From: Maricurvus nonylphenolicus
GTDB taxonomy: Bacteria; Pseudomonadota; Gammaproteobacteria; Pseudomonadales; Cellvibrionaceae
Length of the DNA stretch: 64,000 nucleotides
Direction: 5' to 3'
Assembly (NCBI RefSeq): GCF_042854845.1
Contig: NZ_AP031498.1
Coordinates: forward strand, 1,550,001 to 1,614,000
Every line of letters begins with the position of its first letter. Position 1 is the stretch's first letter. The notes under the pieces were generated by a model. The model ran no database searches. It saw nothing but the letters and a program-made list of their open reading frames with translations, and was not told the DNA's origin. Positions 15,603-24,349 of the stretch are shown here, piece after piece. The translations under genes were made by a program, and so were the position numbers.

Positions 15603-15758
15603 TCAGCTTGTTTGTCCTGCTTGCAGCTTATCAAAGTCTTCTACAGATGGTAGCGTTTTAGAATCTTCCGCTTAAATCGGTGGAATATTATCTTTGGTAA
15701 ATTCTGTCAGAACTTCATCGGGCGTGTTATCCATCAGTTCATAAGTTTCTTGTGGGAT
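15603..15758 (-). pseudogene. relic of a tailed VOC protein (C-terminal tail, internal stop)
   Basis: The minus strand reads PQETYELMDNTPDEVLTEFT then KDNIPPI, a TAA stop (15672-15674), then LPSVEDFDKLQAGQ to a TGA. This matches the C-terminal tail of the intact VOC protein at 29344-30093 (PQETYELMVNTPDDVLAELT, KDNIPPT, PPTVEDLQKLQA). The fragment is joined directly to the 3' end of the BASS symporter gene, which ends in a different frame inside it at 15734. It is dead as a VOC gene. Confidence 0.85.
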
Positions 15759-16621
15759 AGCAATAAGGATCCTGCAACCAGTAGCTGTATTGCGCCGTAG
15801 AATAGCAGACAGAACATTACGGTATTACCTATAGCGTCGGTGTTCTCTCCTGCATGAGGGAATAGTGAAACCGTTATCAGAATACCTAAGTTAACATTGC
15901 GAATGGCAACTTCAAACTCGATTGCTGTGGCGCTGGGTCGGGACAACCCTATAGCCCGACAAGCTAGCCAGGCAATAAACGCGAATACGATAATAAGCAT
16001 CGAAAAAAGTAGCATATTCTTCGGGCCAAACACATCGGTGTCAAGTCTGCCGGTCAAGGATGAGCCGATGACAATTAGCAGAATTACGAATAATGAAACT
16101 CTCACCGACCACTTGGAAATTGTTGGTGCAATATGAGGGTAGTAGTTTAAAAGTAGCATGCCTAGAGAGAGCGGTATGATTAACGTCCAGAATATTTCTT
16201 GAACAATTTTTTCTGTAGGCATTTGGAAACCGGCAGGAAGATACTGCTCGGCTAGTAACTCTAAAATGATAGGTGTAGTTATTAAGCATGCTAAGGTTGT
16301 GAGGCCTGTTACCGCAATGGATAGAGCTGTATTTCCTCTGGCAAGGAAAGTGAAAATGTTAGATGAGGTTCCGCCGGGTATTGCCGCTAGAATCACGACT
16401 CCCACAGCGATACCCGCTGGCAGTTGAAGTACCAGGATAAATAGGTAAGCGAGTAAAGGTACGATGAGAATTTGTATGGCAATACCCGTTCCTACGGCTA
16501 TAGGTTCCTTAATAACATCCAAAAAATCCCGGGTTGTTAGTGCTGCACCCATGCCAAACATTGCTGTGATTAACTGAAAAGCAGCAAGCCAGTATTCAGA
16601 TTGAAGGTACAGTTCTTTCAC
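15734..16621 (-). CDS. bile acid:sodium symporter (BASS) family transporter
   Basis: 295 residues with about nine or ten hydrophobic membrane segments throughout. Family features: FGMGAALTTRDF near residue 22, AIPGGTSSNIFTFLARGNTALS around 78-100 (the sodium-site region of the first half), and FEVAIRNVNLGILITV in the second half. These are inner-membrane sodium-coupled importers of organic anions such as bile salts, pantoate or pyruvate. The GTG start has GGAG 8 bases upstream. The last ~8 codons run into the VOC relic, so the native C-terminus may have been replaced. A motif shared with the neighbouring monooxygenase and FAH promoters lies upstream. Confidence 0.88.
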   Translation of the reverse strand: MKELYLQSEYWLAAFQLITAMFGMGAALTTRDFLDVIKEPIAVGTGIAIQILIVPLLAYLFILVLQLPAGIAVGVVILAAIPGGTSSNIFTFLARGNTALSIAVTGLTTLACLITTPIILELLAEQYLPAGFQMPTEKIVQEIFWTLIIPLSLGMLLLNYYPHIAPTISKWSVRVSLFVILLIVIGSSLTGRLDTDVFGPKNMLLFSMLIIVFAFIAWLACRAIGLSRPSATAIEFEVAIRNVNLGILITVSLFPHAGENTDAIGNTVMFCLLFYGAIQLLVAGSLLLSHKKLMN

Positions 16622-16647
16622 TTCTAATTCTCCAAGGTTAAGCCTTT

Positions 16648-16673
16648 CCGAAAGAGATCCTTTCGGTTTTTTT
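16648..16673 (+). terminator. rho-independent terminator in the symporter leader, plus orientation
   Basis: CCGAAAG, loop AGATC, CTTTCGG, then seven T: a textbook terminator reading on the plus strand. The only plus-strand material upstream is the AraC relic and the antisense of the symporter, so it is either a leftover or it stops antisense transcription before the GntR region. Confidence 0.6.
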
Positions 16674-16708
16674 ACGTTTTAATTATCTGAGAATATTAGC
16701 ACATTAAA

Positions 16709-16724
16709 ATATAATCGTATATGT
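16709..16724. promoter_or_regulatory. candidate HutC-type GntR box before the symporter
   Basis: ATATAATCGTATATGT stands 88-103 bases before the symporter start. The same motif occurs before the FAH gene (19173) and the monooxygenase gene (19322), which makes it a likely common operator of the GntR regulator at 16780. Confidence 0.5.
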
Positions 16725-16779
16725 ATATGTGATTTTGTGCAAAGCTATGAGCTATGTAGAAGGTTAGGTTGTTAAGGTG

Positions 16780-17529
16780 CTAGCTTAACGTATTCGCGTG
16801 CCATGAGTTTGTGGAGAAATCATAATCTTCCACAGGAGAGCTCTGATCAGGGTGTAAGTAAATCTGAACCCATTCAAGGATTTCCCCTGCTTCGTCGGAG
16901 AGTGACATATTGTGTGTCAGTAGTGGTGTATGCAGAGGGACGGAGAGGTGATTTGCTATTGTGTCATCAGCAGATGAAACCACAATTCTTCTTTGCGCTG
17001 TTACAGGTATTTTCCCGGCCTGCATAAGAATCTGATACATGGGAAGTCGATCAAGGTCTTTCTTTTTGTGCTTATTACCAATTTCTGGAAGTTGAAAATT
17101 TACTGCCAAGCTATGTAGTTTGCCTGCGAAAAATCGTAGTCTTGAGCATTGCCATATATTCGAACCAAGAGGCAGGTTAAATTTTTCACAAGCTTCAGCG
17201 TTACTTATGACAAGACCTTTGGAAAGCAGTGTATAGGTATAGGGGGAGCTAGGTTCACCGAGGAAAACCGCTGGGGCTCCTTCGTTATTTACCTTTGGCG
17301 CTCTAATAACCTTTGTGCGCTTGCCTCTGCCTTTTTCAATCCAGCCTTCTTCTGCAAGTCTATTAAGTGCTTTTCGGGAAGTGATAACACTTACACCAAA
17401 TCTTTCAGCTAATCCTGCTTCTCCAGGAAAGTCATCTTTTCCTACCCACAAACCGTTATTTATCTCAGATGTTATCTGCAGGTAAATCTGGTAGTGAAAA
17501 GGGATGTCTGGGTTAAACAGAACTGACAC
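16780..17529 (-). CDS. GntR family regulator, HutC/UTRA subfamily
   Basis: 249 residues from a GTG with AGGA 8 bases upstream. The N-terminal winged helix (about 10-75) has FPGEAGLAERFGVSVITSRK and ALNRLAEEGWIEKGRGKRT. The rest is a UTRA ligand-binding domain (about 95-235: LPLGSNIWQCSRLRFFAGK, LPMYQILMQAGKIP). UTRA regulators are usually repressors that sense substrate or an early metabolite. Its gene is in the middle of the symporter/nitroreductase/FAH/monooxygenase group. The recurring ATATAATCRTATRTGT motif is found upstream of three of those units, and a shorter variant (TTAATCGTAT, 17541-17550) stands directly before its own start. Confidence 0.9.
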   Translation of the reverse strand: MSVLFNPDIPFHYQIYLQITSEINNGLWVGKDDFPGEAGLAERFGVSVITSRKALNRLAEEGWIEKGRGKRTKVIRAPKVNNEGAPAVFLGEPSSPYTYTLLSKGLVISNAEACEKFNLPLGSNIWQCSRLRFFAGKLHSLAVNFQLPEIGNKHKKKDLDRLPMYQILMQAGKIPVTAQRRIVVSSADDTIANHLSVPLHTPLLTHNMSLSDEAGEILEWVQIYLHPDQSSPVEDYDFSTNSWHANTLS

Positions 17530-17615
17530 GCAGGTTTCCTTTAATCGTATTGGGGGTAAGCAGAGTTAATAATATCACTCCTATAGGTAAGAGGGTACCC
17601 TAGCCTTAGCTTGAG

Positions 17616-18239
17616 CTATTTCAAATCTACGCAAGTGCTGTCAATAAAAGAAAAATCCTCGATAGCTTTTCGTGTTCTTGTATGTGTTTCTTCTAGCGCA
17701 TGCTTTTTAGACAGTTCTTCAGTTGACCCCGGATAGCCTATCGCAATTGCACTAAGCACCGAGTAGGAACGAGGTATATTGAATATCTTTCTAATTTTGA
17801 ATGGATTAAAGCCGAGCATTTGGTGAAAAACCAGCCCTTCTTCGGCTGCCTGTAGCGCCATTTGTCCCGTTGCCATACCGGCTTCGTATTTGTGTAGCCA
17901 ATTAGGAATCAGTTTTTTACTGGGCATTTTTTTATATGACAGGGAAAACATAAGGACTGGCGCCTTTAGGGCCCAGCTGTTGCCCTTAGCAAGCGAGTCT
18001 CTGGCGGCTGATAGCAATTCTGGGTTGTTTGTTGTTGCCACCGCATAGGCCCAGGGTTGACCGTTAAAGGCCGAGGGTGCCCAGCGAGCGGCTTCAAATA
18101 GCCGCTCTAAGGTGTGTTCGGAGACCGCTTTATCTGGATCGATTGCGCGGGAGCTTCGCCGTGTTAGGATTTGGGGGATAACTTCAGTGACTGGATCCTT
18201 ATGTTCAGCAGAATCCGGATTGTCAGTTGCATTATGCAC
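17616..18239 (-). CDS. nitroreductase family flavoprotein
   Basis: 207 residues. The FMN-binding opening LTRRSSRAIDP (around 26-36) and ARWAPSAFNGQPWAYAVA (around 70-78 for the core) are typical of the nitroreductase superfamily. The C-terminal AIAIGYPG is also conserved. These FMN enzymes reduce nitro groups, quinones, enones or flavins with NAD(P)H. It follows the FAH gene on the minus strand with a ~50 bp gap and may be cotranscribed. It could supply reduced flavin or reduce a ring intermediate; the substrate is not visible. The start is a GTG, with AGGA 9 bases upstream. Confidence 0.88.
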   Translation of the reverse strand: MHNATDNPDSAEHKDPVTEVIPQILTRRSSRAIDPDKAVSEHTLERLFEAARWAPSAFNGQPWAYAVATTNNPELLSAARDSLAKGNSWALKAPVLMFSLSYKKMPSKKLIPNWLHKYEAGMATGQMALQAAEEGLVFHQMLGFNPFKIRKIFNIPRSYSVLSAIAIGYPGSTEELSKKHALEETHTRTRKAIEDFSFIDSTCVDLK

Positions 18240-18292
18240 GATGGTAGTTCCTATTCTTCAGTCTGTCGATAGTTGGGAGTGTTAGTACGGAT

Positions 18293-19147
18293 CTAATTAT
18301 CTTGCTGAATGGGGTTACAGAGGGTACCTATTTGAGGGATGGTAACTTCTACGGTATCCCCTTGCTGTAACCATCGGTTTGAAATGGCGCCAACCCCTTC
18401 GGGAGAGCCAGTTAGGATGACATCGCCTACCTGTAAGGGGAAAATTTGTGAAATATAACTAATTAGTTCGGCGAAGCTGAAAATTAAATCATCCATTTCT
18501 AACCGTTGCCGAACTTCACCATTAACTCTGGTGGTGAGTGACAAATTGTTTGGATCAGAAACCTCATCAGCCGTTAATAGCCAGGGACCGAATGCACCAC
18601 TTGAGGCAAAGTTCTTACCCGCGGTAACTTGATTGGAATGCATTTGGTAGTCCCGAATACTGCCATCGTTAAAGCATGAATAACCGCCAATATGCTCAAG
18701 CGCGTTGTTTTTGTCGATGTTACGACCTTCTTTCCCGATGATAATTGCTATCTCTCCCTCGTAGTCCAGATAGGACGATGTGCTCGGCACAAGCATCGGC
18801 TGTTGGTGCCCTACATAAGAAAACGGGCTCCGCATAAACAGGCGAGGAAATTTTGGGTAAACCCCTGGTTCTCTTCCCATAAGCTCCGCGGTTTCTTCAA
18901 AGTGGCTTTTTGTGTTGAGCCCAATACCAATAATATGGCTGCTGTCCAGGATGGGGGGAAGGAATTTTACGTCAGCGGCAGACCAGTCTGTATCGCCGCT
19001 TAGAAATTCTTCCAGGTGGCGAACGCCTTCTTTAAGTCCTTGCTTTATATCGGTTATTCCGCTTTTCTTGCCCAGGTCGATAATGCCCTTATCGGTCACC
19101 GCCCCCCAAGAAATCCCATCATCTACCTGAAATGTTGCTAGCTTCAT
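18293..19147 (-). CDS. fumarylacetoacetate hydrolase family protein
   Basis: 284 residues. Metal ligands E130-x-E132 and D161 (DYEGEIAIIIG, FNDGSIRDYQ) and the C-terminal GDVILTGSPEGVGA place it in the FAH/FAHD1 group. These enzymes cleave or decarboxylate beta-diketo or oxo-acids using Mg or Mn. In aromatic pathways they act as ring-fission product hydrolases or decarboxylases. The ATG start has GGAGAAG upstream, and a GntR-type box lies a further ~26 bases away. It is divergent from the flavin monooxygenase and likely acts downstream of it and of the VOC enzyme. It looks more FAHD1-like than MhpD-like. Confidence 0.9.
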   Translation of the reverse strand: MKLATFQVDDGISWGAVTDKGIIDLGKKSGITDIKQGLKEGVRHLEEFLSGDTDWSAADVKFLPPILDSSHIIGIGLNTKSHFEETAELMGREPGVYPKFPRLFMRSPFSYVGHQQPMLVPSTSSYLDYEGEIAIIIGKEGRNIDKNNALEHIGGYSCFNDGSIRDYQMHSNQVTAGKNFASSGAFGPWLLTADEVSDPNNLSLTTRVNGEVRQRLEMDDLIFSFAELISYISQIFPLQVGDVILTGSPEGVGAISNRWLQQGDTVEVTIPQIGTLCNPIQQDN

Positions 19148-19170
19148 AAATCTTCTCCGGAGGGATTAAA

Positions 19171-19188
19171 ACATATAATCATATGTGT
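19171..19188. promoter_or_regulatory. candidate GntR box before the FAH gene
   Basis: ACATAT-AATC-ATATGT (19171-19186) is a perfect 6-bp inverted repeat, and its core ATATAATCATATGTGT repeats the motif found at 16709 and 19322. It stands 24-41 bases before the FAH start codon, a position fit for repression. Confidence 0.55.
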
Positions 19189-19321
19189 TTAGTTTTCATG
19201 GGTCAATTTTCTGTTCTCTAACGAGGGTATGTCTTATATATAGCTAATATCCATAAATTTAAGGGTTTATAGGTCTTATTGATATAGATCAATTTTAGTC
19301 TCTTGACTGAAAGCATTTTAA

Positions 19322-19337
19322 ATATAATCATATATGT
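19322..19337. promoter_or_regulatory. candidate GntR box before the monooxygenase gene
   Basis: ATATAATCATATATGT, differing from the copies at 16709 and 19173 by one or two bases, stands 58-73 bases before the monooxygenase start. It is in the divergent promoter region shared with the FAH gene. Confidence 0.55.
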
Positions 19338-19394
19338 ATATTAGTTATCCAGGGTTCCTGGACCAGCTGATTTAAACATTTCAAGGGGTTGTAT

Positions 19395-21044
19395 ATGTCA
19401 AAAATAGAAAATAACGAAATGCTTACTCAGTATGAGGTGATCATTGTTGGTGCTGGTCCAGTGGGCTTAACTGCTGCGCTTGCGCTGGGTAAGCGTGGTA
19501 TTAACTGTCTGCTTGTTGAGAGGAGCAAAGAGGTAGGTTTTCTGCCAAAGATGGACCTTACCAACCCTCGTTCTATGGAGATATTTGGTCGTTTAGGGCT
19601 GGCAGAGAAGATCATAGAGCGGGCATGGCCGCGAGATGCTCATTTTGATGTGTATGTTGGTGAGTCGTTAGATAAACCGCACCTGGTTAAGCTCGATTAT
19701 CCATCCATAGATGAAATGGAAACAAGCATCAATGAATCTGAGGATGGTAGCGAGCCTCGTTATCCCTATGTGCGTATCGCTCAATACAACTTAGAGGCTC
19801 TTTTGCTGGAGGAAGTGAAGAAGTTTTCCTGTATCGATGTTCGATATGGGCATGCCTTTACGAATCTTTTACAAGATGATGAAAGTGTTACCGCTAAGGT
19901 AACTTGTCAAGATGGCTCTGAAGCCACTGTTAGAGGTCAATATCTGATCGGATGTGATGGTGGTTCCAGTAAAGTTCGCGGTGAATTAGGTATCAATTAC
20001 ACTGGAACACCAAAAGTCGCCACAAATTATATGGTTTTCTTCCGCTGTGATGATCTGCTTGAGAAAGCCAATCTGCAAGCCTTTAGGCATTACAACATTA
20101 TTCGTGGCGAGCGAGCAGGGATTCTTATTGCGCAAGATGACCTCAAGCATTGGTCTGTACATATCAGTGTTGATGCTGATGTAAACGATGATGAGTTAGA
20201 TCCATGTAAAGAGGTTAACGATCTACTTGGCCTTGATTTAGGTATTGATGTGATTCATGCAGGAAGCTGGACGCCTCATTTGTTGGTGGCCGAAAGCTAT
20301 TCTAAAGGAAGAGTTTTTCTGGCCGGAGACTCTGCTCACCAATATATACCAACCGGTGGATTTGGTATGAATACCGGAGTTCCTGAAGCAGAAAATATTG
20401 CGTGGAAAATAGCCGCGGTGCTTAAAGGCTGGGCATCCCCCAAAATACTTGAAAGTTATCAGGAGGAGCGTTTGCCTACGGCAGAGCGTTCTCGCAAAGC
20501 ATCAGAGTATGCAGCCGTTGGAGTGTTTTTTTGGCGCATTGAATATAACTCTTCTATTCATGATGAAACGCCTGCAGGGAAATTTCAAAAACGTAAATTT
20601 TTAAATGCAGTAAATACTTTTCAGCGCAGAAGTCATGAGCAGCGTGGTACCGAGATGGGTTACCGCTACTTACAATCATCCATTGTATTACCTGATTTAT
20701 TACCCGCACCGGATCCAGATTGCCCCTACTATACCCCAACTGCGTCACCAGGTGCTCGACTGCCGCATATGTGGATGGCAGAAGGCGTGTCTTTACATGA
20801 TGAGCTTGGCGAAGATATGAGTCTTATTGCTATAGATGCCTCCGAAATTGACATTGAAAAAATTGTCGAAGCGGCTAAAGAGCGTCGGGTTCCATTGAAG
20901 GTTGTTCGATGTGATGGGCGTAGTGATATGAATAAAGTATATGAGGCCAAATTAATTCTTGTCCGTCCTGATCTACATGTCACTTGGAGAGGTGATCAGG
21001 TTGAAGATGCTGGAGATATTATGAATGTCGCAGTTGGTTGTTAA
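19395..21044 (+). CDS. FAD-dependent aromatic monooxygenase (PheA/MhpA class)
   Basis: 549 residues from ATG 19395, which has AAGGGG six bases upstream; a TTG two codons earlier is less likely. Motifs of group A flavin hydroxylases: GAGPVG (19-24) for ADP, GCDGGSSKVRGELG for the FAD/NADPH region, and LAGDSAHQYIPTGGFGMN with D312 contacting FAD. The C-terminal ~110 residues resemble the thioredoxin-like domain of phenol hydroxylases. It hydroxylates a ring using NAD(P)H and oxygen. It is followed at 33 bp by a VOC dioxygenase-like gene, the usual hydroxylate-then-cleave order. Ring substrate unknown. Confidence 0.9.
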   Translation: MSKIENNEMLTQYEVIIVGAGPVGLTAALALGKRGINCLLVERSKEVGFLPKMDLTNPRSMEIFGRLGLAEKIIERAWPRDAHFDVYVGESLDKPHLVKLDYPSIDEMETSINESEDGSEPRYPYVRIAQYNLEALLLEEVKKFSCIDVRYGHAFTNLLQDDESVTAKVTCQDGSEATVRGQYLIGCDGGSSKVRGELGINYTGTPKVATNYMVFFRCDDLLEKANLQAFRHYNIIRGERAGILIAQDDLKHWSVHISVDADVNDDELDPCKEVNDLLGLDLGIDVIHAGSWTPHLLVAESYSKGRVFLAGDSAHQYIPTGGFGMNTGVPEAENIAWKIAAVLKGWASPKILESYQEERLPTAERSRKASEYAAVGVFFWRIEYNSSIHDETPAGKFQKRKFLNAVNTFQRRSHEQRGTEMGYRYLQSSIVLPDLLPAPDPDCPYYTPTASPGARLPHMWMAEGVSLHDELGEDMSLIAIDASEIDIEKIVEAAKERRVPLKVVRCDGRSDMNKVYEAKLILVRPDLHVTWRGDQVEDAGDIMNVAVGC

Positions 21045-21076
21045 CTTAAAATATATGTAAAGAGTGGAGATTTATT

Positions 21077-21688
21077 ATGTCAGAAGTCATACAAAAGGCG
21101 TATATCCCAGAGCATAAAGGTGGATTTCGGCCAAAAGAATATGCTCATATCGTATTTAAAACGGCTCAAGTTGATAACATGATTGAGTGGTATTGTACGG
21201 TGCTAAACATGCAGCCTGTTTTAAGAAGTTCAATGATCAACTTCTTAACTTGGGATGGATCGCAAGATCGCTTAGCAATCGTACCAATGCAAGATCCTGA
21301 GCCTCGAGCTAAAAATGCTCCAGGTTTACATCATGCTGCATTCGAGGTTGATTCCGTTGCTGATCTTGTTGAGCGTTATCGATTCCTAAAAGAAAAAGGA
21401 ATTATGCCTACCAGTTGTGTTAATCATGGCGTGGCTACAGCGATTTATTATGTGGATCCCGACGGTAATGAGATCGAACTAACATGTGAGTCATTTAAAA
21501 CTCCTGAACAGGCCAATGCGTGGTTTGCAACCGGTGCGTTTGATGACAATCCTTATGGTGTGCCATTTGACCCAGAAGAGCTTTGTGCTCGAGTAGATGC
21601 TGGAGAGTCAGAAGAATCAATTAATCAGCCGCATAAAACACATGCTACATGGTTGAAAGATATTTTAAGTGCGCAACCAGAGTCATAA
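21077..21688 (+). CDS. VOC superfamily protein, extradiol dioxygenase-like
   Basis: 203 residues. Two VOC modules supply putative metal ligands H24 (YAHIVFKTA), H86 (GLHHAAFEV) and E134 (VDPDGNEIELTCE). This is the pattern of type I extradiol dioxygenases and related glyoxalase-fold enzymes. Immediately downstream of the flavin monooxygenase and probably in the same operon, so ring cleavage of the hydroxylated product is the natural guess. It is shorter than two-domain BphC enzymes (~290), so another VOC reaction cannot be excluded. GGAG ribosome site present. Confidence 0.85.
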   Translation: MSEVIQKAYIPEHKGGFRPKEYAHIVFKTAQVDNMIEWYCTVLNMQPVLRSSMINFLTWDGSQDRLAIVPMQDPEPRAKNAPGLHHAAFEVDSVADLVERYRFLKEKGIMPTSCVNHGVATAIYYVDPDGNEIELTCESFKTPEQANAWFATGAFDDNPYGVPFDPEELCARVDAGESEESINQPHKTHATWLKDILSAQPES

Positions 21689-22017
21689 GTTTTACAGGTT
21701 CGATAAGTAAATCGGTTCTTTAATATAAAGTCGATAACATCTTTCTGTTGTAGTGCTTGGTCTGCATTCTGTGTGGGCCCTTTTAAATTTTTATATTGAA
21801 CGTAGTCAGACTCCTAATGGGAATAATTGTTTAGCTTGGTTTTGGGTTTTTGATGCTGGAGGGAGGTCTTGTCATTGATTCACTGTTGGGTGTCACAAAA
21901 CCATGGGGAAAGGCTTTATTTTGTGTGATAAATTTTTAAATGAGAAAAAGAGAGTTGTTTTGTTTGGGTAGCCCCAAGTCAATTTATGATAACTAAATAA
22001 TTATAAAGGTATGAGCA
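21689..22017. other. intergenic region with no recognised gene
   Basis: About 330 bases between the VOC gene and a TonB receptor. It is AT-rich with no convincing open frame, hairpin terminator or repeat. It presumably holds the receptor promoter; only the AAGG ribosome site before 22018 is clear. Confidence 0.5.
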
Positions 22018-24324
22018 ATGAAACTATCAAGAAATTTTCTTCCAAAAGCTATTGCGGCTAGTTTAGCAGTTTCCTCTTTTAATATAAGTGCTGAAGAAGG
22101 GTTTGCATTAGAGGAAATTGTGGTTACCGCGCAAAAGCGTGCACAGAGTCTTCAAGAGGTACCAATATCTGTTAATGCTGTATCGGGCGAATTTATCGAA
22201 GATTCGGGTATTTCCAATCTGGAAGAGCTATCGTCTTTTGTACCTAATTTGAATATCAGTAAATCGCCTGGCGCTAATAAGATTGTTATTCGAGGCTTAG
22301 GATCATCTGCAAATCCGTCCTTTGAGCAAGCTGTAGGTCTATATGTTGATGGTATCTATGGTGGAAAATCACGTCAGTTTCAAGTTCCCTTTATGGATGT
22401 TGAGCGTGTTGAGGTACTTAGAGGTCCTCAAGGTGTTTTATTCGGTAAAAATAGCATTGCTGGTGCGGTAAGTATTATTAGTGCAAAGCCCAGCGATGAG
22501 TTCGAGGCTGAGATTACAGGAAAGTATGAGCTTGAAAATAATGGTTACCAAGTAGACTCGTTTGTATCGGGTGAGTTAGCTGAAAATCTCTACGGTCGTC
22601 TTACATTAAGGCACACTGATAATGGCGAGTATATTGATAACATTGAGCTGAATGAAGATCAGCCTGATGCGGAGAATGAAGCCGTTCGAGGTGTTTTGGT
22701 TTGGGATGTGAGTGACGTTACTGAGATTACCCTAAAAGCAGAGATGGCTGAGATGGATCAGGACGGTAGCGGCTTTCAGGTCTCTGCACTGGATGCGTCG
22801 GCTCCGGCTTCTGGTCCAGATGCATTGATTCAAGCTGCTGCTATACCGTTAATGCAGGCTAGTGGTGAGGACTTTGATTTAAATGATAAACGTACAGCAA
22901 ATGCTCCTAATTATTTGGAGTTAGAATCAGATAATTTGGCATTAAGTATTGAACATGATATTAGCGATAATAAGTTGACGTATCTTTTAGGTTTTTCACA
23001 GTACGATGTGCAGTCTGCCACTGATCTTGATTTTTCGGCATTGGATCTGCTGTCTAGTGAAGCGAAAGAAGAATTTAACCAGGTGTCCCATGAGCTGAGA
23101 ATTGCTTCTCCTGTGGGAGAGACTTTCGAGTATGTGGCTGGAGTTTATTACCTTGACCGCGAATTTGAGGTGACCAGTGTTAATAATCTTGATCTGGGGC
23201 TCGTAGCAGGATTACCTGGTGGTGCCGGCTTGGCATTGTTAAGTCATAGCCAATACTCCGATTTTAAAGAGGATGCAGATGCATGGTCTGTATTCTTCCA
23301 AGGAACTTGGAATATATCGGAAACACTGAGAGCAACGTTAGGTGCTCGTTATACAGATGAAACCAAAGAAGCAGATTATAACTACCGATCTACTGTTTTA
23401 GGGGATACAAGCACTTCGCACCCCGCAGCAGGAACATCTTTATTGGCTTTAGGCGTGGCAGATTCTGATTTAGCGAGAAAGCGTACAGAGACCAGTTTTG
23501 ATCCGACGTTCAACCTGCAATGGGACTTTAATGAATCTGGAATGGCATATTTTACCTGGACTAAAGCTACAAAGGCAGGTGGGTATAACTCAACCCACAA
23601 TACCCCTAATCCAGAAAACTTTGAGTTTGAAGAAGAAAATGCAGAAAGTTTAGAGTTAGGTGTGAAGCTGGATCTTCTTGATGGTCGAGCAAGAATTAAT
23701 GCTGCTTACTTCTATACCGAGTTTGAGGACTTGCAGGTTTCCTCTTTTGATGGATCAAACTTTGTGACTGGCAATGCCGCTGAAGCTACAAGTCAAGGTG
23801 TAGAAGTAGAAGCGAGTTATGCACTAGCTGAGGATCTGATTGTAGGTAGTAATCTTTCCTGGTTGGATGCACGTTATGATAGTTATTTGGGATCCTGCCC
23901 AACGAACGCCAATGAATGGAGCTCAAGTTGTGTGAGTTCAGCTGGTGCTTCACAGGATCTCTCAGGCGTTAGACTGGAGCAAGCTCCAGAGTGGAGTGGT
24001 ACCATTTTCGCCGATTACAGTACTAATATTTCAGATTCTTTAATCTTTAGCGCGCGTATTGATGCGGTTTACTCTGATGAGTATACCTTGAATGCGAATA
24101 ATGACAGTTATAACGTTCAGGACAGCTTTTGGAAAATGAATCTGCGTTTAGCGCTGGATAGCGCTGATGAGCGTTGGACGGTGGCTTTACTGGGTTCAAA
24201 CCTAACCGATGAGACAACAGCAAATTTTGGTAGTTCTCTGTATGGCATTCCAGGAGGGTACTGGTCAAATGTAGCGCCTCCTAGGCAGATTGAACTTTCA
24301 GCCACTTACCGTTTTGGCAAGTGA
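22018..24324 (+). CDS. TonB-dependent outer-membrane receptor (paralogue 1)
   Basis: 768 residues. Signal peptide to about residue 25 (AIAASLAVSSFNISAEE). The TonB-box/plug opening is LEEIVVTAQKRAQSLQEVP, the plug motif VEVLRGPQGVLFGKNSIAG, and the barrel ends LSATYRFGK with terminal Phe-Gly-Lys. It is the same length as the receptor at 42264 and matches it over long stretches, so the two are recent paralogues. It is followed by an OruR-type AraC gene, as is typical for substrate-induced receptors for steroids, terpenoids or aromatics. The ligand is not readable. Confidence 0.93.
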   Translation: MKLSRNFLPKAIAASLAVSSFNISAEEGFALEEIVVTAQKRAQSLQEVPISVNAVSGEFIEDSGISNLEELSSFVPNLNISKSPGANKIVIRGLGSSANPSFEQAVGLYVDGIYGGKSRQFQVPFMDVERVEVLRGPQGVLFGKNSIAGAVSIISAKPSDEFEAEITGKYELENNGYQVDSFVSGELAENLYGRLTLRHTDNGEYIDNIELNEDQPDAENEAVRGVLVWDVSDVTEITLKAEMAEMDQDGSGFQVSALDASAPASGPDALIQAAAIPLMQASGEDFDLNDKRTANAPNYLELESDNLALSIEHDISDNKLTYLLGFSQYDVQSATDLDFSALDLLSSEAKEEFNQVSHELRIASPVGETFEYVAGVYYLDREFEVTSVNNLDLGLVAGLPGGAGLALLSHSQYSDFKEDADAWSVFFQGTWNISETLRATLGARYTDETKEADYNYRSTVLGDTSTSHPAAGTSLLALGVADSDLARKRTETSFDPTFNLQWDFNESGMAYFTWTKATKAGGYNSTHNTPNPENFEFEEENAESLELGVKLDLLDGRARINAAYFYTEFEDLQVSSFDGSNFVTGNAAEATSQGVEVEASYALAEDLIVGSNLSWLDARYDSYLGSCPTNANEWSSSCVSSAGASQDLSGVRLEQAPEWSGTIFADYSTNISDSLIFSARIDAVYSDEYTLNANNDSYNVQDSFWKMNLRLALDSADERWTVALLGSNLTDETTANFGSSLYGIPGGYWSNVAPPRQIELSATYRFGK

Positions 24325-24349
24325 TTAGCTAAATAATAAGTAGTAAATT

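Noticed and set aside
18293..19147. 2-hydroxypentadienoate hydratase (MhpD) filling the gap in the lower meta pathway
   Set aside because: The E-x-E/D ligands and GSPEGVGA end look like FAHD1-type hydrolases; the gene is 15 kb away and under a different regulator.
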